Part shown: piece after piece, positions 16,280 through 24,439 of the stretch
Layout of the letters: each line of letters starts with the position of its first letter
Position numbering within the stretch: the first letter of the stretch is position 1
Assembly: GCA_030584065.1 (NCBI GenBank)
Contig: CP129489.1
Coordinates: 1,264,640 to 1,328,639 of the forward strand
Direction: 5' to 3'
Length of the DNA stretch: 64,000 nucleotides
From: Flavobacteriales bacterium
GTDB lineage: Bacteria; Bacteroidota; Bacteroidia; Flavobacteriales_F; PHOS-HE28
The notes under the pieces: model-generated
What the model was told of the DNA's origin: nothing
Databases searched by the model: none
Seen by the model: only the letters and a program-made list of their open reading frames with translations
Program-made: the position numbers and the translations under genes

Positions 16280-17581
16280 ATGGTGCACCGTTCCTTCCTG
16301 CTGCCCGCCCTGCTGAGCTTCGGCACCGCCTGCGGGCAATCGCTGTACTTCCCGCCCACCTTCGGAAGCGCATGGGAGACGCAGGACCCGGCTGCGCTCA
16401 ACTGGTGCACCGATCAGGTTCCGCCGCTGCTCGATTTCCTCGAGAGCACCAATACCAAGGCCTTCCTGGTGCTCAAGGACGGACGCATCGTCATCGAGCA
16501 CTACTTCGGCACCTTTACGGCCGACAGCCTCTGGTACTGGGCAAGCGCCGGCAAGAGCCTCACCGCCTTCCTCGTCGGCAAGGCGCAGGAGGAAGGATTC
16601 CTCGACATCGACGACCCGAGCAGCGCCTACCTCGGCGTGGGCTGGACCAGTTGCACGCCCGAGCAGGAGGCGGCCATCACCATCCGCAACCAGCTGACCA
16701 TGACGAGCGGGCTTGATGATTCAGGCGACCTTGACTGCACGGCTCCGGCGTGCCTCCAATTCCTGGCCGAGCCCGGAACCCGCTGGTCCTACCACAATGC
16801 CCCGTACACCCTGCTCGACGGCGTCATCGAGGATGCCACCGGACAGTCGCTCAACAGCTACCTCTTCAGCAAGCTCACGGTCACCACCGGCTTGCAGGGC
16901 GCCTTCGTTCAGATCGGCAGCAACAATGTCTTCCTCAGCAAGGCCCGGGCGATGGCGCGGTTCGGCCTGCTGGCGCTGGCACAGGGGCAATGGAACGGCG
17001 AGCCCATCATGACCGATAGCGACTACTTCCAGGCGATGGTGACCCCTTCGCAGGCGCTGAACCCCGCCTACGGCTACCTCTGGTGGCTCAACGGCCAGAG
17101 CACCTACATGCTGCCGGGCATCCAGCTGAGCCTGCCCGGCATGCTCTGCCCAGCCGCCCCCTCCGATATGTACAGCGCCATGGGCAAGAATGGCCAGCTG
17201 ATCAACGTATCGCCGGCTACGGGCCTGGTGGTGGTGCGCATGGGCGAACTGCCCACCGAGGACATCTTCGTGCCCAACCTGTACAACGACCAGATCTGGC
17301 AGTACCTGAACGCGGTGATGTGCGGTGCCACGGGCGCGCAGGATGAGGCCACCCCACGGATGGAACTGTTCCCCAATCCGTCGCGCTACCGGGTGGACGT
17401 ACACGTGGGCCAAGGGGGTGGCCAGATCACCGTGCGCGATGGGTCCGGCCGCATCGTGCTGACCCAACAGACCTGCTCCGACCGCATCGGTCTGGATGTG
17501 TCCGGTCTGGCCAGTGGCTGCTACACGGTGGCGTTCAGGGGTGAAAGCGGAGCGGCCACCGTTCGGTTCGTGAAGGAGTAG
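16280..17581 (+). CDS. secreted serine hydrolase (beta-lactamase/class C fold) with T9SS sorting domain
   Basis: 433 residues starting with a signal peptide ([20 protein letters not shown]). The fold is that of class C beta-lactamases and esterases: the nucleophile is S89 in the S-A-G-K tetrad (SxxK, K92), with the Y-x-N motif as Y-H-N in [14 protein letters not shown]. Signature pieces are [25 protein letters not shown] and GYLWWLNGQ. Such proteins are usually peptidases, esterases or scavengers rather than true beta-lactamases. The last 75 residues ([21 protein letters not shown]-like..[25 protein letters not shown]) form a type A T9SS C-terminal domain, so export to the surface or medium is expected. 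The start at 16280 is chosen for the signal peptide; the frame is open further upstream. Confidence 0.9.
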   Translation: MVHRSFLLPALLSFGTACGQSLYFPPTFGSAWETQDPAALNWCTDQVPPLLDFLESTNTKAFLVLKDGRIVIEHYFGTFTADSLWYWASAGKSLTAFLVGKAQEEGFLDIDDPSSAYLGVGWTSCTPEQEAAITIRNQLTMTSGLDDSGDLDCTAPACLQFLAEPGTRWSYHNAPYTLLDGVIEDATGQSLNSYLFSKLTVTTGLQGAFVQIGSNNVFLSKARAMARFGLLALAQGQWNGEPIMTDSDYFQAMVTPSQALNPAYGYLWWLNGQSTYMLPGIQLSLPGMLCPAAPSDMYSAMGKNGQLINVSPATGLVVVRMGELPTEDIFVPNLYNDQIWQYLNAVMCGATGAQDEATPRMELFPNPSRYRVDVHVGQGGGQITVRDGSGRIVLTQQTCSDRIGLDVSGLASGCYTVAFRGESGAATVRFVKE

Positions 17582-17585
17582 CCGG

Positions 17586-17701
17586 CTACGCGAACTGCCG
17601 CAGGCTGGTGCGGATAATGTCACGCACTCCATCAGCTGCTCCTCGGTGATCACCAGCGGCGGGGCGAAGCGGATGATGTCGCCGTGGGTGGGCTTGGCCA
17701 G
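17586..17701 (-). pseudogene. truncated second copy of the rocD 3' end
   Basis: 116 bases aligned with the last 117 bases of rocD (18319-18435), including the stop codon and the segments encoding [10 protein letters not shown] and RQFA. Seven substitutions are visible; six fall at third codon positions and one changes V to L. This means the two copies diverged while both were coding. One base is missing at about 17621, which shifts the frame, and homology stops abruptly at 17702. The fragment is therefore the tail of a related aminotransferase gene left behind by an insertion, deletion or replacement event. Confidence 0.85.
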
Positions 17702-17826
17702 CAGGTCCTGATCGGTATCTTCGATGCATCACTTCGCCCGGACGATCGGCTCAGGACCGCAGCGCACGTGTGCTACAGCGCGTTGCGTAGATCGCGCCAG
17801 GATCGGACGGATATGCGAAGATCGTC

Positions 17827-17844
17827 GGATAACCAACGTTATCC
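17827..17844 (+). repeat. palindrome upstream of the DUF488 gene
   Basis: GGATAAC and GTTATCC, perfect seven-base arms around CAAC, 15 bases before the ATG at 17860. This is a good size for a dimeric repressor operator or a recombination core; neither is proven. Confidence 0.5.
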
Positions 17845-17859
17845 ACTTCGACCCGAATT

Positions 17860-18213
17860 ATGAACATCAAAACAAAAAGGGTATATGAACAGGCTGGATC
17901 TAATGATGGATTCCGCATACTTGTGGACCGACTTTGGCCGAGAGGGCTATCCAAAGAAGATGCAGAGATAGATCTGTGGTTAAAGTCTATTGCGCCTTCA
18001 AATGAGCTTCGAAAATGGTTCAACCACGATCATGGAAAATGGCCTGAGTTCAAAAGACGATATTTCTCTGAACTTGATCTGAATGGAGATGTGGTCAGTG
18101 AGTTGCTATCTCATGTTAAACGTGATCATGTCAGTCCTTTGTACTCGTCAAAAGAACAAGAGTACAATAATGCCACAGCATTGAAAGAGTATATAAACAG
18201 CATGTTAAAATAG
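17860..18213 (+). CDS. DUF488 family protein, AT-rich, likely acquired
   Basis: 117 residues. The DUF488 signature is clear: YEQAGSNDGFRILVDRLWPRGLSKEDAEIDLWLKSIAPSNELRKWFNHDHGKWPEFKRRY, then a short helical tail. It compares well with stand-alone family members of 115-125 residues (YeaO type), whose function is unknown. Codon use differs sharply from all neighbours: many A/T-ending codons (AAA, TTA, AAT) in a window that is otherwise strongly GC-rich. It sits between a broken rocD tail and intact rocD, with non-coding flanks of about 160 and 105 bases that match nothing else here. Recent horizontal transfer is the best reading. Confidence 0.88.
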   Translation: MNIKTKRVYEQAGSNDGFRILVDRLWPRGLSKEDAEIDLWLKSIAPSNELRKWFNHDHGKWPEFKRRYFSELDLNGDVVSELLSHVKRDHVSPLYSSKEQEYNNATALKEYINSMLK

Positions 18214-18309
18214 GTTAGTGCCTCGTACAGCAGGTCGTTTCAAGGAAGCACCACTACGCGGGACCAGTTAACTCCAGCGTTTGGAATACCAGCGCAACCG
18301 GAACTAACC
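18213..18309. repeat. short inverted repeat behind the DUF488 gene
   Basis: GGTTAGT (18213-18219, starting at the last base of the stop codon) and ACTAACC (18303-18309) bracket about 85 bases between the DUF488 stop and the rocD stop. The arms are only seven bases, so chance cannot be excluded. Confidence 0.3.
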
Positions 18310-18318
18310 GTTCAGGCC

Positions 18319-19620
18319 CTATGCGAACTGCCGCACGCTGGTGCGGATGATGTTCACGCACTCCATCAGCTGCTCCTCGGTGATCACCAGCGGTGGTGCG
18401 AAGCGGATAATGTCCCCGTGGGTGGGCTTGGCCAGGAGACCATTGTCGCGCAGCAGCAGGCAGAGTTCCCAGGCAGTTTTGGGGGAGCCATCAGGTGCCG
18501 TGCGGGCTTCGATCACCAGCGCATTGAGCAGGCCACGACCGCGCACCAGCTTGATGAAGGCGTACTCCTCCACCAGCTTCTGCATCTCGGCGCGGAAGAG
18601 CTGACCGAGCCGCTCGGCGTTGCCGCAGAGGTCCTCGTCCTGCACGATGCCCAGCGCCTCGATGGCGAGCCGCGCGCCCATGGGGTTGCCGCCGTAGGTG
18701 CTGCCGTGAGTGCCGGGGGTGAAGACGTTCATCACCGCATCGCTGGCCAGCACGGCGCTCACGGGGTACATGCCGCCGCTGAGGGCCTTGGCCAGGATCA
18801 CCACGTCGGGGCGCTGCACCCCTTCGCGCGCTTCGCAGAGGCCCTTGGTGCAGCTGCAGCCATTGTTGTGGCAGGAGGCCAACAATCGGCCGGTGCGCGC
18901 GATGCCGGTCTGGATCTCGTCCGCGATGAAGAGCACGTTGCGGGCCTTGCATGCAGCGATGGCGCGGGGGATGTAGTCGTCGGCCGGCACGTACACGCCC
19001 TTCTCCCCCTGGATGGGTTCCACGAGGAAGGCGCAGACGTTCGGGTCCTCCAGCGCCTTCTCCAGCGCCGGGATGTCGTCGTAGGGGATCACCTCGAAGC
19101 CGGGTGTGAAGGGCCCGAAGCCGCCCTGGCTGTCGGGATCGGTGCTCATGCTCACGATCGTGATGGTGCGGCCGTGGAAGTTGCCCTCGCACACGATGAT
19201 CTTGGCCTGTCCTGCGGGGATGCCCTTCTGCTCGTAGCCCCACTTGCGGGCCATCTTGATGGCGGTCTCCACGGCCTCTGCACCGGTGTTCATGGGCAGC
19301 ATGCGGTCGTAGCCGAAGAGCTCGCACACGGTGCGGGCGTATTCCCCCAGCACGCTGTTGTAGAAGGCGCGGCTGGTGAGCGTCATGCGGGTGGCCTGTT
19401 CCTGCATCACCTTCACCAGGCGCGGGTGGCAGTGCCCCTGGTTCACCGCGCTGTATGCGCTGAGGAAGTCGTAGTACCGCTTGCCTTCCACGTCCCACAC
19501 GAACACGCCCTTGCCGCTGTCGAGCACCACCGGGAGGGGGTGGTAGTTGTGGGCACCGTAGTGCTCCTCGAGGTCGATGGCGCGCTGGGACTTGGAGAGG
19601 GCACGGGTGAGCTGCGGCAT
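18319..19620 (-). CDS. rocD: ornithine--oxo-acid aminotransferase
   Basis: 433-residue class III PLP aminotransferase. The PLP lysine is K278 in [14 protein letters not shown] and the ring-binding aspartate is D234 in [34 protein letters not shown] and [17 protein letters not shown] are ornithine-aminotransferase hallmarks. It converts ornithine and 2-oxoglutarate to glutamate semialdehyde and glutamate, linking arginine and proline metabolism. An insertion with four cysteines (C250, C255, C257, C262) precedes the lysine; flavobacterial homologues have a similar CxxCxC patch, so it is probably a lineage trait and possibly a metal site. The 3' end is duplicated in broken form at 17586-17701. 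A promoter box lies 16 bases upstream of the start. Confidence 0.94.
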   Translation of the reverse strand: MPQLTRALSKSQRAIDLEEHYGAHNYHPLPVVLDSGKGVFVWDVEGKRYYDFLSAYSAVNQGHCHPRLVKVMQEQATRMTLTSRAFYNSVLGEYARTVCELFGYDRMLPMNTGAEAVETAIKMARKWGYEQKGIPAGQAKIIVCEGNFHGRTITIVSMSTDPDSQGGFGPFTPGFEVIPYDDIPALEKALEDPNVCAFLVEPIQGEKGVYVPADDYIPRAIAACKARNVLFIADEIQTGIARTGRLLASCHNNGCSCTKGLCEAREGVQRPDVVILAKALSGGMYPVSAVLASDAVMNVFTPGTHGSTYGGNPMGARLAIEALGIVQDEDLCGNAERLGQLFRAEMQKLVEEYAFIKLVRGRGLLNALVIEARTAPDGSPKTAWELCLLLRDNGLLAKPTHGDIIRFAPPLVITEEQLMECVNIIRTSVRQFA

Positions 19621-19636
19621 GCGGATGGGGTTGGCG

Positions 19637-19644
19637 CGAAGGTA
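19637..19644 (-). promoter_or_regulatory. rocD: -7 promoter box TACCTTCG for rocD
   Basis: Minus-strand box with a predicted leader of about 12 bases before the ATG at 19620. Confidence 0.5.
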
Positions 19645-19730
19645 TTGGGACCGCCCATGAGGGGTTCAACGCCCTTAGCATGATGCAGCTGTTGGGTGAT
19701 GCCTGATGCACGGGAAAGCCCCTGGGCTCC

Positions 19731-19738
19731 TACCTTTG
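19731..19738 (+). promoter_or_regulatory. ffs: -7 promoter box TACCTTTG of the SRP RNA gene
   Basis: Perfect TAnnTTTG. The first paired base of the SRP RNA lies five bases after its end, which calibrates the box-to-start distance used for other genes in this window. Confidence 0.75.
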
Positions 19739-19742
19739 CCCC

Positions 19743-19842
19743 GGGGCAAGTCCCGTACGACCAGCTCCCGCTGAATCCCCCAGGGCCGGAAGGCAGCAAG
19801 GGCAGGCGGTTGTAGCGGTGCGATGCGGGTCGCTTGCCCCTC
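19743..19842 (+). ncRNA. ffs: signal recognition particle RNA (4.5S-like, small bacterial type)
   Basis: The terminal helix pairs GGGGCAAG (19743-19750) with CTTGCCCC (19833-19840). The apical domain contains CCCCCAGGGCCGGAAGGC followed by AGCAAGGGCAGG, which is the Ffh-binding symmetric/asymmetric loop pair with the GGAA tetraloop characteristic of SRP RNA. Flanking GTACGACCAGCTCC and GCGGTTGTAGCGGTGCGATG segments match the Bacteroidetes form. The gene ends in TCTTTTTT, a Rho-independent stop directly after the terminal helix. The RNA joins Ffh to target signal-peptide proteins to the membrane. Confidence 0.95.
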
Positions 19843-19904
19843 TTTTTTGCCCCTCCGCGAATCGACCGGGAAGCATGCCGACCCGCGCGTTGGGCCACCG
19901 CCGC

Positions 19905-19912
19905 TACCTTTC
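19905..19912 (+). promoter_or_regulatory. -7 promoter box TACCTTTC
   Basis: Ends four bases before the ATG at 19917; by the SRP RNA calibration the mRNA would start on the A of the start codon. Confidence 0.55.
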
Positions 19913-19916
19913 CCCC

Positions 19917-20726
19917 ATGCCGGAATTCGTGAAAGTGGTGCTGGTCACCGGGGGGAGCAGCGGCCTCGGAAGGGCCATGTGCGCGCGACTCACCGCCCAA
20001 GGCCACCGGGTCTATGGGACAGGGCGCGCGGTGGACGATGGCCCTGGCGACCTGGGGTTCGAACTGCTCCGCATGGACATCACCGATGAAGCCTCGGTGC
20101 AGCGTGGCGTGAATGAGGTGCTTCGCCGCGAAGGGCGGATCGATGTGGTGGTGAACAATGCGGGGCTAGGGATCCAGGGGCCCGCAGAGGATATCCCCAC
20201 CGAATTGGCGCAACGGCTGCTGGACACGAATGTGCTCGGGGCGCACCGGCTGTGCCGTGCGGTGCTTCCCGAAATGCGCGCACGGAAGCGGGGCCTCATC
20301 ATCAACATCACCAGCGTGGCGGCCAACTTCGGCCTGCCCTACCGGGCGTTCTACAGCGCCAGCAAGGCAGCGCTCGAGCGCTACGGCGAGGCCCTGGCCA
20401 TCGAACTGAAGCCCTTCGGCATCACCGTGGTGAACGTGCAGCCCGGCGAATTCAACACCCCCATCGCCCAGTCACGGCTCAAGCCCGATTCCATCACACC
20501 GGACCACCGCCCCGGCTATGAAAAGGCCATGGCCGTGCTGAGCGGCAGCATGCATTACAGCCGTGACCCCGACGAACTGGCCCGGGTGGTGGCGCGCATC
20601 ATCGCCTCACCGAAGCCCAAGGCCGGTTACGTCGTCGCGAAGGGCGTCCAGCGGTTCAGCATCTGGGCCAAGAAGCTGCTGCCCGGCCGTATGTTCCAGC
20701 GCATGGTGGGCAAGCACTACGAGTAG
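19917..20726 (+). CDS. SDR family oxidoreductase
   Basis: 269 residues. Cofactor loop TGGSSGLGRAMC near residue 12, VVVNNAGLGIQG in the middle, a serine in NITSVAANFGLP and the catalytic Y-SASKAAL motif (YSASK, giving Tyr and Lys). NVQPGEFNTPI follows the active site. The longer C-terminal part with SMHYSRDPDELARVVARII and PKAGYVVAKGVQRFSIWAKKLLP is typical of the SDR subgroup acting on lipids or retinol-like substrates; the true substrate is unknown. The upstream in-frame ATG at 19818 overlaps the SRP RNA and is rejected; 19917 sits next to a promoter box. The bestrophin gene follows two bases after the stop, so the two are probably one transcript. Confidence 0.88.
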   Translation: MPEFVKVVLVTGGSSGLGRAMCARLTAQGHRVYGTGRAVDDGPGDLGFELLRMDITDEASVQRGVNEVLRREGRIDVVVNNAGLGIQGPAEDIPTELAQRLLDTNVLGAHRLCRAVLPEMRARKRGLIINITSVAANFGLPYRAFYSASKAALERYGEALAIELKPFGITVVNVQPGEFNTPIAQSRLKPDSITPDHRPGYEKAMAVLSGSMHYSRDPDELARVVARIIASPKPKAGYVVAKGVQRFSIWAKKLLPGRMFQRMVGKHYE

Positions 20727-20728
20727 CC

Positions 20729-21604
20729 ATGGTGACCTATGATTCCCGCGACTGGCTGAGGGCGCTGGCCATTCACCGCTCGGACACCTTCCGCAAGCTG
20801 TGGCCCTTGCTGGTGCTGGTGGGTCTTTTTACCTACGGGGTGGGATTCCTTGAGCTGCAGCGCTGGGAACTGGGCAACGAGAGCGTGGTGAAGAACCTGC
20901 CCGTGATGCATAGCCTGCTGGGCTTCGCCATCAGCATGCTGCTGGTCTTCCGCACGAATACGGCCTACGATCGATGGTGGGAGGGTCGCAAGCTCTGGGG
21001 GCATCTGGTGAATACCAGCCGCAACCTGGCGGTGAAAGTGGATGCCCTGGTTCCCGACGATGCGTCGGCAAGGGCCTTCTATGCCCGGCTCATCCCGCTC
21101 TTCGCCCATGAGCTTAAGCTGCACCTGCAGCGCGAGAAGACCCGCTTGGAGCTCGACGCCGAGCCCCATCCGGAAATCCCCGACTTCGACCGGAGCAAGC
21201 ACATTCCGGCCCAAGTGGCGCAACTCATGGCGGCCCGGGCCTCCCGGCTCCTGCGCGAAGGCCGCATCACCGGCGAGCAGCTCCTGGTGCTTGACCGCGA
21301 GATTGCCCAATTCCTCGAGATCTGCGGGGCCTGCGAACGCATCAAGAACACCCCCATCCCCTATTCCTACAGCAGCTTCATCAAGAAATTCATCGTCATC
21401 TACGTGCTCACCCTCCCGTTCGGCTTCGCCTTCACCCTCGGCCTGCTGGCCATTCCGGTGGTCATGTTCATCTTCTACGTACTTGCCAGCCTAGAGCTCA
21501 TCGCCGAGGAGATCGAGGATCCTTTCGGCACCGACCAGAACGACTTGCCCATGCAGCGGCTCACCGGCACCATCAAGGGCAACGTAGAGGAGATCCTGGC
21601 GTGA
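20729..21604 (+). CDS. bestrophin-family (UPF0187) anion channel
   Basis: 291 residues. Two hydrophobic stretches near residues 27-45 and 62-75 and two more near 210-245 fit the bestrophin/RFP-TM topology. Recognisable motifs are FRTNTAYDRWWEGRKLWGHLVNTSRNLA (the acidic/aromatic neck region of bacterial homologues), ERIKNTPIPYSYSSFIKKFI and IAEEIEDPFGTDQNDLPMQ, the last being the hallmark C-terminal gate segment. Bacterial homologues form pentameric channels, some of them cation- rather than chloride-selective. It starts two bases after the SDR stop. The preceding SDR may act on membrane lipids, but no functional link is established. Confidence 0.9.
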   Translation: MVTYDSRDWLRALAIHRSDTFRKLWPLLVLVGLFTYGVGFLELQRWELGNESVVKNLPVMHSLLGFAISMLLVFRTNTAYDRWWEGRKLWGHLVNTSRNLAVKVDALVPDDASARAFYARLIPLFAHELKLHLQREKTRLELDAEPHPEIPDFDRSKHIPAQVAQLMAARASRLLREGRITGEQLLVLDREIAQFLEICGACERIKNTPIPYSYSSFIKKFIVIYVLTLPFGFAFTLGLLAIPVVMFIFYVLASLELIAEEIEDPFGTDQNDLPMQRLTGTIKGNVEEILA

Positions 21605-21618
21605 AGGCGCTGGCCGGA

Positions 21619-21626
21619 TACCTTCG
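21619..21626 (+). promoter_or_regulatory. paaI: -7 promoter box TACCTTCG for paaI
   Basis: Five bases before the ATG at 21632, in the gap after the bestrophin gene. Confidence 0.5.
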
Positions 21627-21631
21627 CCCGC

Positions 21632-22072
21632 ATGACGCCGCAGGACCTGGCCGCGAAGGTGGTGGACCGCATGTTTGGCCACGACCCCTTCAGCCAATGG
21701 CTGGGCATCGAGCGGGTCGCGGTAGAACCGGGCCGGTGCATCCTGCGCTGCACCCTGCGCCCGGAGATGCTCAATGGCTTCGCCATCGCCCACGGGGGCA
21801 TCACCTACAGCCTCGCCGACAGCTGCTTGGCCTTCGCCAGCAACAGCCATGGCATCCAGGCCGTGAGCGTGGAGACCTCCATCAGCCATACCAAGCCGGT
21901 GAGGGAGGGCGATGTGCTCACCGCTACCAGCGAGGAAAAGAGCCTGAGCCGGGGAATCGGCGTCTATTATGTCACGGTAACCAATCAACGGGGCGATCAG
22001 GTGGCACTCTTCAAGGGCACGGTGTACCGCACCGGGAAGCCCTGGTTCCCTGAGCATCAGCCCAATCCATAA
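21632..22072 (+). CDS. paaI: hydroxyphenylacetyl-CoA thioesterase PaaI-like
   Basis: 146-residue hot-dog fold thioesterase. The catalytic helix begins at LNGFAIAHGGITYSLADSCLAFASN, where the conserved HGG and acidic residue of the PaaI family are present; VSVETSISHTKPVREGDVLTA is the next conserved block, and ALFKGTVYRTGKPW closes the sheet. PaaI hydrolyses stalled CoA thioesters of phenylacetate catabolism. The thiolase gene starts one base after this stop, and that pairing supports the specific name. The ring-opening paa genes are not in the window, so the pathway assignment rests on these two genes alone. Confidence 0.85.
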   Translation: MTPQDLAAKVVDRMFGHDPFSQWLGIERVAVEPGRCILRCTLRPEMLNGFAIAHGGITYSLADSCLAFASNSHGIQAVSVETSISHTKPVREGDVLTATSEEKSLSRGIGVYYVTVTNQRGDQVALFKGTVYRTGKPWFPEHQPNP

Positions 22073-22073
22073 G

Positions 22074-23279
22074 ATGAAGCAAGCTTACGTCGTCGACGCT
22101 GTACGGAGCCCGATCGGCAGTTTCACGGGCAGCCTCTCCCCGGTCCGGGCCGATGACCTCGCCGCCCATGCCATCCGTGCACTCATGGCCAGGAACCCGG
22201 GCCTTGATCCGGCGGCCATCGACGATGTCATTCTAGGCTGCGCAAACCAAGCCGGTGAGGATAACCGCAATGTGGCCCGGATGGCGCTGCTGCTCGCAGA
22301 ACTTCCAGTATCAGTTCCGGGAGAGACAGTTAATAGGCTGTGTGCTAGCGGAATGAGTGCTGTTGTTTCGGCTGCTAGGGCCATCGCTGGCGAGACCGGC
22401 GAGCTCTTCATCGCCGGTGGTGTGGAGCACATGACACGGGGGCCGTGGGTGATGAGCAAGACCAGCACACCGTTCGGCAGGGACGCCCAACTTTTCGACA
22501 GCAGTTTCGGTTGGCGATTCATCAACCCGCTGATGAAGGAGAAGTACGGCGTGGACGCCATGGGAGAGACCGCCGAGAACCTGCTGGATATCAGCCCCAT
22601 CAGCCGCGAGGACCAAGACCGCTTCGCACTCCGGAGCCAGCAGAAAGCCGCCACGGCACAGGCTTCAGGTCGCCTCGCCCGGGAGATCGCGCCGATAGGC
22701 ATCCCCCAGCGCAAGGGCGCCCCCATCGCATTCACCGACGACGAATTCATCAAGCCGAAGACCTCCATGGAAGGGCTGGCTGCACTCAAGCCGGCTTTCC
22801 GCAAGAACGGCACCGTAACGGCGGGCAACGCCAGCGGGCTGAACGATGGTGCGGCCGCCCTGCTCGTGGCGAGCGACGCGGCCCTGAAGGCTCACAGCCT
22901 CAAGCCTTTGGCGCGAATCGTGACCAGCGCGGTCGTGGGCGTGGAGCCCCGTGTCATGGGAATCGGTCCGGTGGCAGCCACCAAGCTGGCCTTGAAGCGC
23001 GCAGGGCTAACCCTTGACCAGATGGACATCCTGGAACTCAATGAGGCCTTCGCCGCCCAAGTGCTGAGCTGCACGCGCTCCCTCGGCATCGCCGATGATG
23101 ACCCTCGGCTCAATCCCAATGGCGGCGCCATCGCGCTGGGCCACCCCTTGGGCATGAGCGGAGCACGCCTGATTCAAACGGCAGCCCTTGAGCTTCAAGT
23201 GATTGGAGGCCGATTCGCCCTCTGTACCATGTGCATCGGCGTGGGCCAGGGTTATGCCGTTATCCTGGAGCGGTGTTGA
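22074..23279 (+). CDS. pcaF: 3-oxoadipyl-CoA thiolase (acetyl-CoA acyltransferase)
   Basis: 401 residues, standard thiolase length. The nucleophilic cysteine is C90 in VNRLCASGMSAV; the second active-site residues are the histidine in NPNGGAIALGHPLGMSGAR and the cysteine in CTMCIGVGQGYAVILER. The region GGVEHMTRGPWVMSK..FGWRFINPLMKEKYGVDAMGETAENL follows the PcaF/PaaJ pattern rather than that of short-chain FadA thiolases. It cleaves 3-oxoadipyl-CoA to succinyl-CoA and acetyl-CoA at the end of the phenylacetate and beta-ketoadipate routes. It is co-transcribed with paaI, one base apart. A general fatty-acid thiolase role cannot be excluded. Confidence 0.88.
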   Translation: MKQAYVVDAVRSPIGSFTGSLSPVRADDLAAHAIRALMARNPGLDPAAIDDVILGCANQAGEDNRNVARMALLLAELPVSVPGETVNRLCASGMSAVVSAARAIAGETGELFIAGGVEHMTRGPWVMSKTSTPFGRDAQLFDSSFGWRFINPLMKEKYGVDAMGETAENLLDISPISREDQDRFALRSQQKAATAQASGRLAREIAPIGIPQRKGAPIAFTDDEFIKPKTSMEGLAALKPAFRKNGTVTAGNASGLNDGAAALLVASDAALKAHSLKPLARIVTSAVVGVEPRVMGIGPVAATKLALKRAGLTLDQMDILELNEAFAAQVLSCTRSLGIADDDPRLNPNGGAIALGHPLGMSGARLIQTAALELQVIGGRFALCTMCIGVGQGYAVILERC

Positions 23280-23323
23280 TACCGGTGGTTCAACCTTCCA
23301 TGACCGCCGCGGGAAGGCCGTAT

Positions 23324-23331
23324 TAGCTTGC
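23324..23331 (+). promoter_or_regulatory. -7 promoter box TAGCTTGC
   Basis: Predicted leader of about 15 bases before the ATG at 23351; C-rich spacer between. Confidence 0.4.
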
Positions 23332-23350
23332 CCCCCCATTTCATCCCATC

Positions 23351-23950
23351 ATGCTCCCTCAGGAACAGATCAACCTCTACATCGCCGAGCAGCCCGAGTG
23401 GCAGCGGAAGGCCTTGGTGCGGCTGCGCCAGTTGATCCATGCGGTTGACGAGGATATCGAGGAGACCTGGCGCTGGAACTCCCCCCATTTCGACCACGAT
23501 GGCATCATGATCGGCCTGCACGCCTTCAAGTCATGCGTGAGCGTTTGGTTCCACAAGGGAGCCCTGCTCAAGGACAGCCATGGCCTCTTCAAGCTCACGG
23601 AGAAGGATGAGGAGCGCGGAATCCGGAAGTACAAGGTCTTCGAAGGGGAGGCCATCCATGAGAAAGCCTTCGCCGACCTGGTGAAGCAGGCGGTGAAACT
23701 CAATCAAGCCGGAACCAAGCTGGGCGATGCCAAGCCGCCCCGGAAGGCCCTGGTGGTACCGCCCGAACTGGAGAACTGCCTGAGGAAGGACGACCAGGCA
23801 TGGGCGAACTGGGAGAAGTTCAGCTACAGCCACAAGAAGGAATACGTGGAGTGGATCGCCGATGCCAAGCAGGAGGAGACCCGCAAGCGCAGGGTGGCCC
23901 AAGCGTTGGAGATGATCCGGCAAGGCAAGGAGGACAAGCACCCCGCTTGA
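23351..23950 (+). CDS. DUF1801 plus YdeI/OmdA-domain protein
   Basis: 199 residues in two parts. Residues 1-115 are a DUF1801 (frataxin-like YdhG) fold: QPEWQRKALVRLRQLIHAVDEDIEETWRWNSPHFDHDGIMIGLHAFKSCVSVWFHKGALL. The remainder is the YdeI/OmpD-associated helical domain: LVVPPELENCLRKDDQAWANWEKFSYSHKKEYVEWIADAKQEETRKRRVAQALEMIRQG. This combination is common in Bacteroidetes and Actinobacteria and has no proven function. Its C-terminal domain is the same type as in the protein at 7230-7760. A very strong bidirectional terminator follows. Confidence 0.88.
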   Translation: MLPQEQINLYIAEQPEWQRKALVRLRQLIHAVDEDIEETWRWNSPHFDHDGIMIGLHAFKSCVSVWFHKGALLKDSHGLFKLTEKDEERGIRKYKVFEGEAIHEKAFADLVKQAVKLNQAGTKLGDAKPPRKALVVPPELENCLRKDDQAWANWEKFSYSHKKEYVEWIADAKQEETRKRRVAQALEMIRQGKEDKHPA

Positions 23951-23971
23951 CCCGGGCCGCCCATGAACAAA

Positions 23972-24001
23972 GAAGCCCCCTCGGCGTGCCGAGGGGGCTT
24001 C
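23972..24001. terminator. bidirectional rho-independent terminator
   Basis: Fourteen-base complementary arms from GAAGCCCCC through to GGGGGCTTC, meeting at CGGCGTGCCG. It serves the DUF1801 gene on the plus strand and rpmE2 on the minus strand, which converge here. Confidence 0.85.
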
Positions 24002-24025
24002 TGGTATCAGACGTAAGTCCCCGAC

Positions 24026-24280
24026 TTATTTGCCGTGACGGGCGTAGCGCTTCTTGAACTTGTCCACACGACCGGCCGTGTCGACCAGCATCATCTTGCC
24101 GGTGTAGAAGGGGTGCGAGGTATGGCTGATATCCAGCTTCACGAGCGGGTACTCATTGCCATCCTCCCATTTCACCGTGTCCTTGGTTTGGGCGCAGCTC
24201 TTGCCCACGAACATGTAATCGTTGGACATGTCCTTGAACACCACGGTGCGGTAGCTCTCAGGGTGGATTCCTTTCTTCAT
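24026..24280 (-). CDS. rpmE2: 50S ribosomal protein L31 type B
   Basis: 84 residues: [32 protein letters not shown], then [40 protein letters not shown]. The [15 protein letters not shown] block is diagnostic for L31. It lacks the paired zinc cysteines of the type A protein (only one Cys remains), which identifies the zinc-independent type B form, often the only L31 in Bacteroidetes. It bridges the 50S and 30S subunits. The gene has a perfect promoter box and a strong shared terminator. Confidence 0.97.
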   Translation of the reverse strand: MKKGIHPESYRTVVFKDMSNDYMFVGKSCAQTKDTVKWEDGNEYPLVKLDISHTSHPFYTGKMMLVDTAGRVDKFKKRYARHGK

Positions 24281-24321
24281 GGGTGTCTATCCGGCGCTTC
24301 CCGGATCCGCGTTAAGGGCTG

Positions 24322-24329
24322 CAAATGTA
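24322..24329 (-). promoter_or_regulatory. rpmE2: -7 promoter box TACATTTG for rpmE2
   Basis: Exact TAnnTTTG on the minus strand; predicted leader of about 37 bases, long for this window and possibly regulated. Confidence 0.6.
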
Positions 24330-24425
24330 AGGGCTTTCCCTGTATCACCCAACACCATCCTCTGGCGGTGCCCACCAAAGGCAATGATCGCCCCCCAGCC
24401 AGCGTATCTGCATGCGGATATCGGT

Positions 24426-24433
24426 CATCTTTG
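24426..24433 (+). promoter_or_regulatory. -7-like box CATCTTTG, supports a TTG start
   Basis: The box ends six bases before TTG at 24440, the same spacing seen for ATG-started genes here, which argues for initiation at that TTG. Confidence 0.45.
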
Positions 24434-24439
24434 CCCCGC

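Noticed and set aside
16721..17653. 310-codon minus-strand frame beginning with a rocD-like [11 protein letters not shown]
   Set aside because: Only its first residues come from the rocD tail copy; the rest is antisense to the serine hydrolase. The rocD part is reported as a pseudogene fragment instead.
18213..18309. integron attC-like site behind the DUF488 gene
   Set aside because: The inverted arms GGTTAGT/ACTAACC are present, but they do not fit the RYYYAAC...GTTRRRY order of attC sites.
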